Position numbers and translations under genes: made by a program
Assembly: GCA_016219425.1 (NCBI GenBank)
Contig: JACRNB010000011.1
Coordinates: 62,001 to 126,000, forward strand
DNA: 64,000 nt
Reading direction: 5' to 3'
Source: Betaproteobacteria bacterium
GTDB lineage: Bacteria > Pseudomonadota > Gammaproteobacteria > Burkholderiales > Thiobacillaceae
Shown: positions 17,757-25,558 of the stretch, in pieces
Position numbering within the stretch: position 1 is the stretch's first letter
Layout of the letters: each line of letters starts with the position of its first letter
The notes under the pieces: generated by a model
What the model saw: only the letters and a program-made list of their open reading frames with translations
The model's database searches: none
Told to the model about the DNA's origin: nothing

Positions 17757-18164
17757 TCAGTGCTCGCCCTTGGTCTTGCGGATGCCGGCCAGGCGGTTGC
17801 CCTGTTTCTGGGGGCCGCCCATGGGGAAGAGGTCGTGCAGGTAGTGGTTGTTGCCCCGCTCCTGCCCCCAGACCTCGCGGAAGTGCCGAATCATGTCGCG
17901 CACCTGGGCCTGCACATTGCGTTCCTCGTAGTACTCGCGGATGTAGTGGATCACGTCCCAGTGTTCCTCCGTCAGTTCCAGTCCTTCCGCCGCCGCCTGG
18001 GCCTGGGCGAAGCCCTCGCTCCAGGCGTCCAGGTCGAGCAGATAACCCTCCGGGTCGGTGAGGACTTCGCGCCCCTCCACCAGCACCTTCTTGGTGTAGA
18101 TGGCGTAGGGGTTTGCGGTATCCCGCGCCTCGGGCAGATAGCGCCCTTCAGGGGTCTTGAACAT
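17757..18164 (-). CDS. DsrC/TusE-family protein without the C-terminal cysteines
   Basis: A 135-aa protein with the TusE/DsrC fold signature: GYLLDLDAWSEGFAQ, LTEEHWDVIHYIREYY, then MIRHFREVWGQERGNNHYLHDLFPMGGP. The flexible C-terminal arm that normally ends in one or two redox cysteines here reads NRLAGIRKTKGEH, and the whole protein has no Cys. It cannot act as a sulfur carrier in the known way. Homologues without these Cys have been proposed as regulators. It is the next gene after narI on the same strand (107 bp gap). Confidence 0.85.
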   Translation of the reverse strand: MFKTPEGRYLPEARDTANPYAIYTKKVLVEGREVLTDPEGYLLDLDAWSEGFAQAQAAAEGLELTEEHWDVIHYIREYYEERNVQAQVRDMIRHFREVWGQERGNNHYLHDLFPMGGPQKQGNRLAGIRKTKGEH

Positions 18165-18270
18165 GTCAGCTCCAGAATAAAAAGGCCGTCGCACCCTCCA
18201 CGCGTGCGGGGAGGATCTTCGAGGAGAAGTTGCGTGGAGACCAATCCATGGTACGACGGCGTAAACAGGT

Positions 18271-18960
18271 TCAGGCGGTTCGCTTCGCGCGCACCAGTTG
18301 GTAGGCGCGGAACAGGTAGCCCACCGGGGCGCTCCAGATGTGCACCAGGCGGGTGAACGGGAAGAACAGGAACACGGACAGGCCCAGGAAGACGTGCAGC
18401 TTGAACACCGTATCCACGCCCCGGATCAGGTCCGGATTGGGTTGCAGAGTGACCACGCTCTGCGCCCATTCCGCCAGACGCAGCATCACCGTGGCGTCGC
18501 CGTGTTCGGCGTGGCCGATGGACCAGAAGATGGTGGAGAAGCCTACGCAGGCGGTCAGGACGAGCCACCCCAGGATGTTGATGTCCATCCAGCGGCTGGC
18601 GGCCCGCACCCGCTTGTTGGTGAGCCGGCGCAGCCACAGGATGAGGCCGCCGAAGATGGTCATCAGCCCGCAGACGCCGCCGGCGAAGATGGCGATGCCC
18701 TGGTGCGCCATGTCGGAGACGCCCAGGCTGGTGAACACCGCATGGGGCGTCAGCAGGCCCACCAGATGGCCGCCGAAGATGCCGAGGATGCCGATGTGGA
18801 ACACGTTGCTGGCGAAGCGCATGTAGCGCTTGGACAGCAACTGGCTGGAGTCGCTCTTCCAGGTGTATTGCTCGTGGTCGAAACGAATCCAGCTCCCCAG
18901 CGCGAAGGTGGCCAGGCAGAGGTAGGGGTACACCCCGAAGATGATTTGGTGCAGGTCCAT
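18271..18960 (-). CDS. narI: respiratory nitrate reductase gamma subunit (cytochrome b)
   Basis: A 229-aa membrane protein with five hydrophobic helices. The histidines of FASNVFHIGILGIFGGHLVG and FKLHVFLG/TRLVHIW are in the places that bind the two b hemes. It takes electrons from quinol and passes them to NarH. It ends the narGHJI set, 12 bp after narJ. Confidence 0.97.
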   Translation of the reverse strand: MDLHQIIFGVYPYLCLATFALGSWIRFDHEQYTWKSDSSQLLSKRYMRFASNVFHIGILGIFGGHLVGLLTPHAVFTSLGVSDMAHQGIAIFAGGVCGLMTIFGGLILWLRRLTNKRVRAASRWMDINILGWLVLTACVGFSTIFWSIGHAEHGDATVMLRLAEWAQSVVTLQPNPDLIRGVDTVFKLHVFLGLSVFLFFPFTRLVHIWSAPVGYLFRAYQLVRAKRTA

Positions 18961-18972
18961 GGTGGAATCTCC

Positions 18973-19518
18973 TTAGGCGGCGGCCTGAATCAGCAGGCTG
19001 CGTTGTTCGATCAGGCGCACGAGGGCGGCGTAGGGGCTCTTGGCCTCTTCCAGGTTGGCGGCGAGCTGGTTCAGCACCTTGCTCCATTGCGACAGGAACA
19101 CCCGTCCCTCTTCCGGCTCCAGTTGCCCGGCGAACTCCAGCATCAGGGGCAGGAAGTCGGGCAACTCGTTGGGGTTGTCCTCATCGTTGGCCGCCTCCTT
19201 CACCGGCAGTTCCAGGCCGTAGGCCTTGTAGTACTCGGTCAGGTCGATCAGCGCCGGACCCCGGTTCTTGTCGTCGCCGAAGACATGGTGGGTAAGGTGC
19301 AGGGAGTGCTCCGGCGTGAGGTCGAAGGTCATCACGTAATGGCCCTGCAACTCGGTCAGGGACATGGACTCGACGAAATCCATGAACTCGGCGACGGCCT
19401 GCCGCTCGGAGGGGGCCAGCCCCTCGGCGTGGCGCCCCCGCTCGCGAATCTCCCAGGCCACGCCCAGGAGCCCCTCGTCCGGGTAGTCCAGCATCTTGGA
19501 AAGCATTCTGTGGAACAT
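18973..19518 (-). CDS. narJ: nitrate reductase assembly chaperone NarJ
   Basis: A 181-aa TorD/NarJ-family protein (LLSKMLDYPDEGLLG-like start, HYVMTFDLTPEHSLHLTHH core, DFLPLMLEFAGQL). It inserts the molybdenum cofactor into NarG and is not part of the final enzyme. It is separated from narH by 129 bp holding a paired repeat, an unusual gap for this operon. Confidence 0.95.
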   Translation of the reverse strand: MFHRMLSKMLDYPDEGLLGVAWEIRERGRHAEGLAPSERQAVAEFMDFVESMSLTELQGHYVMTFDLTPEHSLHLTHHVFGDDKNRGPALIDLTEYYKAYGLELPVKEAANDEDNPNELPDFLPLMLEFAGQLEPEEGRVFLSQWSKVLNQLAANLEEAKSPYAALVRLIEQRSLLIQAAA

Positions 19519-19538
19519 CGTGTTTCTCCAGGTTTTCC

Positions 19539-19635
19539 CCCTCTCCCACCGGGAGAGGGCCGGGGTGAGGGAGCGACATCACGGTGGGAAATGCCGCTCC
19601 CTCACCCCCGGCCCCTCCCCCGAGGGGGGAGGGGA
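19539..19635. repeat. paired C/G-rich palindromes between narH and narJ
   Basis: Two inverted related blocks, CCCTCTCCCACCGGGAGAGG followed by GGCCGGGGTGAGGGAGC, and later the reverse-oriented GCTCCCTCACCCCCGGCCCC with another hairpin. The same pair occurs at 21356-21468. Confidence 0.85.
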
Positions 19636-19647
19636 GAAGGTCAACGG

Positions 19648-21189
19648 TCAGTCGGCGGAAGGCGCGGGCTCGCGGGGTTCCACCGTCTCCTTGCGCCGCT
19701 CGGGGAACAGGGAGTTGGGGGAGATGCCGGGCGAGGAATCGTTGCCGAAGGTGAAGCCGTTCTGGCCCTGGTGGCCGTAGAAGTCGTCCAGGCTGACCTC
19801 CTGGTGGCCGGTGGGGATGACGAAGCGGTCTTCGTAGTTGGCGATGGCCAGATAGCGGTACATCTCCAGCGCCATCTCCACGCTCATGCCCGCTTCCTCC
19901 AGGGCGCGGGTGTCGGGCACGCCCTCCACATGCACCGAACGCTGGTAGGCGCGCATGGCGATCATGCGTTTCAGGGCGGAGACGATGGGCTCCTCCTTGC
20001 CGGCGGTGAGCAGGTTGGCCAGGTACTTCAGCGGCATGCGCAGGTTTTCCACCGGCGGAATCACGCTGCCCGGATCGGAGGACAACGCGCCCTGGTCGAT
20101 GTGGGACTGCACCGGCGACAGCGGCGGCACATACCAGACCATGGGCAGGGTGCGGAACTCCGGGTGCATGGGGAAGGCGATCTTCCAGTCCATGGCCATC
20201 TTCCAGATCGGCGACTTGCGCGCGGCCTCGATCCAGTCTTCCGGCACGCCGTCGATGCGGGCCTGTTCAATCACCTTGGGGTCGTTGGGGTCCAGGAAGA
20301 TGCGGGTGTGGGCCTCGTAGAGATCCTGCTCGTTCTTGGTGGAGGCCAGCTCCTCGATGCGGTCGGCGTCGTAGAGCATGATGCCGTTGTAGCGGATGCG
20401 GCCCACGCAGGACTCGGAACACACGGTAGGCATGCCGGATTCCACGCGCGGATAGCAGCCGATGCACTTCTCCGCCTTGCCGGATTCCCAGTTGTAGAAC
20501 ACCTTCTTGTAGGGGCACGACGAGACGCACATGCGCCAGCCGCGGCACTTGTCCTGGTCCACCAGGACGATGCCGTCTTCCTCGCGCTTGTAGATCGAGC
20601 CGGAGGGGCAGGCCGCCACGCAGGCCGGGTTGATGCAGTGGTTGCAGATGCGCGGCAGGTACATGTGGAAGGTGTTCTCGAACTGCTTGTAGATCGCCTT
20701 CTCCAGGTTCGCCATGTTCTGGTCCTTGGAGCGCTTCTCGAACTCGCCCGCCAGATCGTCTTCCCAGTTGGGGCCCCAGTGAATCTTCTCCATCTTCTCG
20801 CCGGTGATCTGGGAGACGGGGCGCGCGGTGGGGGCCGCTTCCGACAGCGGCGCATTCTGCAGATGCGCGTAGTCGTAGGTGAAGGGCTCGTAGTAGTCGT
20901 CGATCTCCGGCATGTCCGGGTTGGCGAAGATGTTGGCCAGCCGCGACAGCTTGGAGCCGGATTTCAGTTGCAGCTTGCCGTCCTTCAATTCCCAGCCGCC
21001 GCGCCACTTGGTCTGGTTTTCCCAGTCCTTGGGGAAGCCGATGCCGGGCTTGGATTCCACGTTGTTGAACCAGACGTATTCCACGCCCTTGCGGTTGGTC
21101 CACACGTTCTTGCAGGTGACGGAACAGGTGTGGCAGCCGATGCACTTGTCCAGGTTGAAGACGAATGCGAATTGCGCTCTGACTTTCAT
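19648..21189 (-). CDS. narH: respiratory nitrate reductase beta subunit (iron-sulfur)
   Basis: A 513-aa ferredoxin-like subunit. The four cysteine groups are visible: CIGCHTCSVTCKNVW, CNHCINPACVAACPSG, CRGWRMCVSSCPYKK (Trp replacing one Cys, as in the [3Fe-4S] site of NarH) and CIGCYPRVESGMPTVCSESC. It moves electrons from NarI to NarG. Full family length. Confidence 0.98.
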   Translation of the reverse strand: MKVRAQFAFVFNLDKCIGCHTCSVTCKNVWTNRKGVEYVWFNNVESKPGIGFPKDWENQTKWRGGWELKDGKLQLKSGSKLSRLANIFANPDMPEIDDYYEPFTYDYAHLQNAPLSEAAPTARPVSQITGEKMEKIHWGPNWEDDLAGEFEKRSKDQNMANLEKAIYKQFENTFHMYLPRICNHCINPACVAACPSGSIYKREEDGIVLVDQDKCRGWRMCVSSCPYKKVFYNWESGKAEKCIGCYPRVESGMPTVCSESCVGRIRYNGIMLYDADRIEELASTKNEQDLYEAHTRIFLDPNDPKVIEQARIDGVPEDWIEAARKSPIWKMAMDWKIAFPMHPEFRTLPMVWYVPPLSPVQSHIDQGALSSDPGSVIPPVENLRMPLKYLANLLTAGKEEPIVSALKRMIAMRAYQRSVHVEGVPDTRALEEAGMSVEMALEMYRYLAIANYEDRFVIPTGHQEVSLDDFYGHQGQNGFTFGNDSSPGISPNSLFPERRKETVEPREPAPSAD

Positions 21190-21225
21190 ATCAATCTCCT
21201 AACTCGTACCGGGATGACGCCGCGG

Positions 21226-21260
21226 TCCCCGGATTCCGCCTGCGGCTGCATCCGGGCTAC
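21226..21260. repeat. single GTAG/CTAC-type repeat half
   Basis: TCCCCGGATTCCGCCTGCGG followed by CTGCATCCGGGCTAC ends in CTAC. It is a half copy of the CCCGGATGGAGCGCAGCGG family found paired at 38416-38494 and 27324-27409. Lies in the narG-narH gap. Confidence 0.75.
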
Positions 21261-21271
21261 TACTAAAGGTG

Positions 21272-21344
21272 TTAACCGCCGAGGCCCTCGGGACGCGTGT
21301 ACCCAGCCTCATGAGACCCATTTCCTCTGAACCTCGGCGGTTGA
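21272..21344. repeat. imperfect inverted repeat in the narG-narH gap
   Basis: TTAACCGCCGAGG (21272-21284) pairs with CCTCGGCGGTTGA (21332-21344), 12 of 13 bases, around a 47-bp loop. No coding sequence is seen. Confidence 0.65.
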
Positions 21345-21355
21345 ACTCGGTTAAC

Positions 21356-21468
21356 TCCCTCTCCCTCCGGGAGAGGGCTGGGGTGAGGGAGCCACGGCTC
21401 CTGACGGAAAGCGCCGGATTCACCGTTGCTCCCTCACCCCCGGCCCCTCCCCCGACGGGGGAGGGGAG
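21356..21468. repeat. paired C/G-rich palindromes between narG and narH
   Basis: Same family as 19539-19635: CTCCCTCTCCCTCCGGGAGA and GGGCTGGGGTGAGGGAGCC, then the inverted block GCTCCCTCACCCCCGGCCCC and its hairpin. Together with two other repeats it fills the 287-bp narG-narH gap. Confidence 0.85.
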
Positions 21469-21476
21469 CAATGCAC

Positions 21477-24400
21477 TCACTTCGGCCCCACGCCGACCGG
21501 ATTGCGCTGCTGCTCGCGCTCCGGCGTCAGCGGGCGTTCCAGCCAATCCACGTCCTTGTCGTGGATCTTGCGCACCACCACGAACTCGTCGCGGTTGCTG
21601 CCCACGGGGCCGTAGTAGTTGAAGCTGTAGGCCAGTTGCGCGTAGCCGCCGATCATGTGGGTGGGCTTCACGACGATGCGGGTGACGGAGTTGAGGATGC
21701 CGCCGCGCTTGCCCGTGGTGGGCGAGCCCGGCACGTTCACGTTCTTTTCCTGAGCGTGATACATGAGGGCCATGCCGCGCGGCACCCGCTGGCTGACCAC
21801 CGCCCGCGCCACGGTCGCGCCGTTGGCGTTGAGCGCCTCCACCCAGTCGTTGTCCTGGATGCCCACGCTCTTGGCGTCGTCTTCCGAGATCCAGAAGTAG
21901 GGGCCGCCGCGGAACAGGGTCAGCATGCGCAGGTTGTCCTGGTAGCTGGAGTGGATGCCCCATTTGGAGTGCGGGGTGATCCAGTTCAGCACCAGATGCG
22001 GGGCCTTCCTCACGCTGTCCGGGATCTTCTTGTGGTCCTGCATATCCACGCCGGGGCGGAACACGCAGAAGCCCTCGCCGAAGTCCAGCATCCACTCGTG
22101 GTCCTGATAGAAGTGGGCGCGGCCCGTCAGGGTGCGGAACGGGATGTGCTCATGCACATTGGTGTAGCCCGCGTTGTAGGACACATGCTCCGACTCGATG
22201 CCGGACCAGGTGGGCGCGGTGATGATCTTGCGCGGCTGGGCGACGATGTCGCGGAAGGTGAACTTGTCCTCGTGGCGTCCGGCGTACAGGTGGTGGTGGT
22301 CGATGCCGGTCTTCTTCGACAGTGAAGTCCAGGACTTGTGCGCCACCTCGCCGTTGGTCTCCGGCGCCATGCGCATCACCGCATCACACGCGCCGATGTC
22401 CTCTTCCAGGCTGGGCATGCCGTAGGAGACGCCCGGCTCCTTCACCGTGTAGTTGCACTTCTTGAGTTCCTCGTACTCCTGCTCGGTGTTCCAGTCGATG
22501 CCCTTGATGTTGTTGCCCAGCTTCACCATCAACGGCCCGAGGGCGATGAACTTGTTGTACGTGCTGCCATAGTCGCGCTCCACCAGCTTGATCAGCGGCA
22601 TGGTCTTGCCGGGGATGGGGTCGCAGTCGCCGCGCTTCCAGTCCTTCACCTGACCCAGGGGCTGGGCCAGCTCGAACGGGGAATCGTGCTGCATGGGCAG
22701 GGCCACCAGATCCTTGCGCACGCCCAGATGCTTGGCTGCCAGACCGCTGAACTTCTTGGCCAGGGCCTTGAAGATCTGCCAGTCGGACTTCGATTCCCAG
22801 CCCGGCGACACCGCCTCGCCCAGGGGGTGGATGAAGGGGTGCATGTCCGTGGTGTTGAGGTCGTTCTTCTCGTACCAGGTGGCGGTGGGCAGGATGATGT
22901 CCGAGTACGCGCCGGTGGAATTGAGGCGGAAGTTGATGTCCACCATCAGGTCCAGCTTGCCGGTGGGGGCGTTCTCCACCCACTTCACCTCCTTGCAGTC
23001 ATTGCCGGGGCCGGACTCCTGCAACACGCCGTTCTGCGCGCCCAGCAGGTGCTTGAGGAAGTACTCATGCCCCTTGGCGGAGGTGCCGATGAGGTTGCCG
23101 CGCCAGACGATCAGGTTGCGCGGCCAGTTCACCGGGTTGTCCGGGTCGGCGAAGGCCACGTCCAGCGCGCCGGACTTCAACTGCTCGGCCACATACTTCG
23201 CCGCGCCCGCTTCATCGGTGGCCCCGGCCTTGGCGGCATCGGCGGCCAGTTCGATGGGGTTGCGGTTGAAGTGGGGGGCGGAAGGCAGCCAGCCCAGACG
23301 GGTGGAGACCACGTTGTAGTCCGCCAGGCTGTAGCCCTTGTTGCGGTTCTTGCCCGCGGGGGTGAGCAGGTGGTCCGGCTTGATGGTCTCGTAGCGCCAC
23401 TGGTCGGTGTGGAAATACCAGTAGGAGGTGGAGTTCATGTGGCGCGGGGGACGGTGCCAGTCCAGACCGAAGGCGATGGGCGCCCAGCCGGCCTGGGGCC
23501 GCAGCTTTTCCTGGCCGACATAGTGCGCCCAGCCGCCGCCGCTCTGGCCGACGCAACCGCACAGGTGCAGCAGGTTCATGATGGCGCGGTAGGACTGGTC
23601 GTGGTGGTACCAGTGGTTGATGGCCGCGCCCAGGATGACCATGGACTTGCCCTGGGTCTTGGCGGCGTTGTCGGCAAACTCGCGCCCGGTGCGTTCCAGG
23701 TCGGCGCGCTTCACGCCGGTGACCTTCTCGGCCCAGGCCGGGGTATAGGCCACATCGGGGTCGTCGTAGGAGCTGGCGACATTGCCGCCGCCCAGGCCGC
23801 GATCCACGCCGTATTGCGCCACCAGGAGGTCGAACACGGAGGTCACCAGGGCCTCGGAACCGTCCGCCAGGGTGACGCGGCGGGCGGGCACGTTGCGGTA
23901 CAGCAACTCCGGCTCGCCGGGGGTGAAGTGGGGGAAGCCGACGCTGACGATCTCGCTGCCGGCCTTGCCCTGGCAGGAAAGCTCCAGGGTGGTGGCGGCC
24001 TCGGCGGATTTCTCCAGCAGGTTCCACTTGCCTTCCTCGCCCCAGCGGAAACCAATCGTGCCGTTGGGGGCGACAAAGCCGCCGCTCTGCTCATCCCAGG
24101 CGATGGTCTTCCACTCCGGGTTGTTGGCCTCGTTCAGGTTGCCGGCGAAGTCGGAGGCGCGCAGGTTGCGGTCGCTGAAGTACCCCTCCCCGCCCTGGCG
24201 CAGCATCACCTGCATCGGCAGGTCGGTGTATTTGCGCGCGTATTCCTGGAAGTACGGGGTCTTCCGCTGAACATGGAATTCCTTGAGCGCGACATGGCCC
24301 ATGGCCATGAAGGCGGCGGAGTCGGTGCCCTGCTTCACCGGCATCCACAGGTCGGCGAACTTGACGTATTCCGCGTAGTCCGGGGCCATGGAGACGATCT

Positions 24401-25229
24401 TGGTGCCCTTGTAGCGGGTCTCGATGGCGAAGTGCGCGTCCGGCGTGCGCGTCATCGGCAGGTTGGCGCCGGTGATGATGATGTAGGTGGAGTTGTACCA
24501 ATCGGCGGCCTCGGGCACGTCGGTCTGCTCGCCCCAGGTCTGCGGGCTGGCGATGGGCAGGTCGCAATACCAGTCGTAGAAGGAGCCGCAGGCGGCGCCG
24601 ATCAGGCTCAGGTAACGCGAGCCCGCCGCGTAGGAAATCATCGACATGGCGGGAATCGGCGAGAAACCGTAGATGCGATCCGGACCCCACTTGTCGATGG
24701 TGTGGACGTTGGCGGCGGCGACGATCTCCAGCACCTCGTCCCAGGAAGCGCGCACGAAACCGCCCAGACCGCGCACCTTGACGTACTTGTCGCGCTTGGT
24801 GGTATCCGTCTGGATGGCGCGCCAGGCCTCCACCGGGTCTCGTCCGGTCTTGCGCTCGGCGCGGTACAGGTCCAGCAGGCGGCCCCGGATCATGGGGTGC
24901 TTGATGCGGTGGGGCGAGTACAGATACCAGGAGAACGACGCGCCGCGCTGGCAGCCGCGCGGCTCATGGTTGGGCATGTCCTCGCGGGTGCGGGGGTAGT
25001 CGGTCTGCTGCATCTCGAACGACACCAGGCCGTTCTTCACGAAGATCTTCCAGGAACAGCCGCCGGTGCAGTTCACGCCGTGGGTGGAACGCACCACCTT
25101 GTCGTGACGCCAGCGGTTGCGATAGGCGTCTTCCCACTTGCGGTCTTCGATGGTCATCACGCCGTGGTCGCCGGAGAACGGCTCGCGCGGGTGGGTGAAG
25201 TAGGTCAGGCGGTCGAGAAAGTGACTCAC
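21477..25229 (-). CDS. narG: respiratory nitrate reductase alpha subunit (molybdenum, catalytic)
   Basis: A 1250-aa molybdopterin oxidoreductase reducing nitrate to nitrite on the cytoplasmic side. The N terminus has the HGVNCTGGC motif (His50, Cys54, Cys58) of the FS0 cluster. The Mo-ligand region WYNSTYIIITGANLPMTRTP aligns with the Asp-ligand segment of the family. The twin-arginine-like vestige at the start and the full length fit membrane-bound NarGHI. Confidence 0.98.
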   Translation of the reverse strand: MSHFLDRLTYFTHPREPFSGDHGVMTIEDRKWEDAYRNRWRHDKVVRSTHGVNCTGGCSWKIFVKNGLVSFEMQQTDYPRTREDMPNHEPRGCQRGASFSWYLYSPHRIKHPMIRGRLLDLYRAERKTGRDPVEAWRAIQTDTTKRDKYVKVRGLGGFVRASWDEVLEIVAAANVHTIDKWGPDRIYGFSPIPAMSMISYAAGSRYLSLIGAACGSFYDWYCDLPIASPQTWGEQTDVPEAADWYNSTYIIITGANLPMTRTPDAHFAIETRYKGTKIVSMAPDYAEYVKFADLWMPVKQGTDSAAFMAMGHVALKEFHVQRKTPYFQEYARKYTDLPMQVMLRQGGEGYFSDRNLRASDFAGNLNEANNPEWKTIAWDEQSGGFVAPNGTIGFRWGEEGKWNLLEKSAEAATTLELSCQGKAGSEIVSVGFPHFTPGEPELLYRNVPARRVTLADGSEALVTSVFDLLVAQYGVDRGLGGGNVASSYDDPDVAYTPAWAEKVTGVKRADLERTGREFADNAAKTQGKSMVILGAAINHWYHHDQSYRAIMNLLHLCGCVGQSGGGWAHYVGQEKLRPQAGWAPIAFGLDWHRPPRHMNSTSYWYFHTDQWRYETIKPDHLLTPAGKNRNKGYSLADYNVVSTRLGWLPSAPHFNRNPIELAADAAKAGATDEAGAAKYVAEQLKSGALDVAFADPDNPVNWPRNLIVWRGNLIGTSAKGHEYFLKHLLGAQNGVLQESGPGNDCKEVKWVENAPTGKLDLMVDINFRLNSTGAYSDIILPTATWYEKNDLNTTDMHPFIHPLGEAVSPGWESKSDWQIFKALAKKFSGLAAKHLGVRKDLVALPMQHDSPFELAQPLGQVKDWKRGDCDPIPGKTMPLIKLVERDYGSTYNKFIALGPLMVKLGNNIKGIDWNTEQEYEELKKCNYTVKEPGVSYGMPSLEEDIGACDAVMRMAPETNGEVAHKSWTSLSKKTGIDHHHLYAGRHEDKFTFRDIVAQPRKIITAPTWSGIESEHVSYNAGYTNVHEHIPFRTLTGRAHFYQDHEWMLDFGEGFCVFRPGVDMQDHKKIPDSVRKAPHLVLNWITPHSKWGIHSSYQDNLRMLTLFRGGPYFWISEDDAKSVGIQDNDWVEALNANGATVARAVVSQRVPRGMALMYHAQEKNVNVPGSPTTGKRGGILNSVTRIVVKPTHMIGGYAQLAYSFNYYGPVGSNRDEFVVVRKIHDKDVDWLERPLTPEREQQRNPVGVGPK

Positions 25230-25254
25230 TTGGGTCTCCTTGTGGGGATGGGGG

Positions 25255-25476
25255 TCAGTGGCCGGAGCTCAGGGACAGGAGGGAATACAGGGCGTACCCC
25301 CCCGCCAGCAGCCCCGCCAGCAGGTTCACGGGACGGGTCTTTTCAGAGGCCTCGCGCAGAAACAGGGCGTCGATGCGCAGGGCCTCCAGCAGCGGGGCGC
25401 GGACGAAGGTGGCCGCCACCAGCAGGACGCCGTAGAGCGCGCCCAGCAGGTGGATGAAGGTGTCGGGATGGCTCAT
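25255..25476 (-). CDS. small two-helix membrane protein between narK2 and narG
   Basis: A 73-aa protein with hydrophobic segments at about residues 6-24 and 50-70 joined by a charged linker (LREASEKTRPVN). I do not recognise the family. It ends 25 bp before narG and is on the same strand, so it is transcribed with the nitrate genes. No clear ribosome site is seen before the ATG. Confidence 0.65.
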   Translation of the reverse strand: MSHPDTFIHLLGALYGVLLVAATFVRAPLLEALRIDALFLREASEKTRPVNLLAGLLAGGYALYSLLSLSSGH

Positions 25477-25493
25477 GGGCGGCCCCGACCGTC

Positions 25494-25513
25494 GTTCCCG
25501 CGCACACGGGAAT
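25494..25513. repeat. degenerate dRS3-like palindrome
   Basis: GTTCCCGCGCACACGGGAAT keeps the TTCCC-N8-GGGAA form of the pair at 4931-5000 and is followed by GACG as in that copy. It lies in the narK2-to-73-aa-gene gap. Confidence 0.7.
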
Positions 25514-25558
25514 GACGGCAGTGGGGGGGCTTGTGCGTCGTCATGGCTTCCCGGCCTC

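Noticed and set aside
18298-21330. A 1010-codon plus-strand frame across narI-narJ-narH
   Set aside because: Antisense to the nar genes, composed of His/Gly/Val/Arg/Gln-rich shadow sequence, and crosses three intergenic gaps.
22338-25457. A 1039-codon plus-strand frame across narG
   Set aside because: Fully antisense to narG, which has strong family motifs; no motif is seen in the antisense product.
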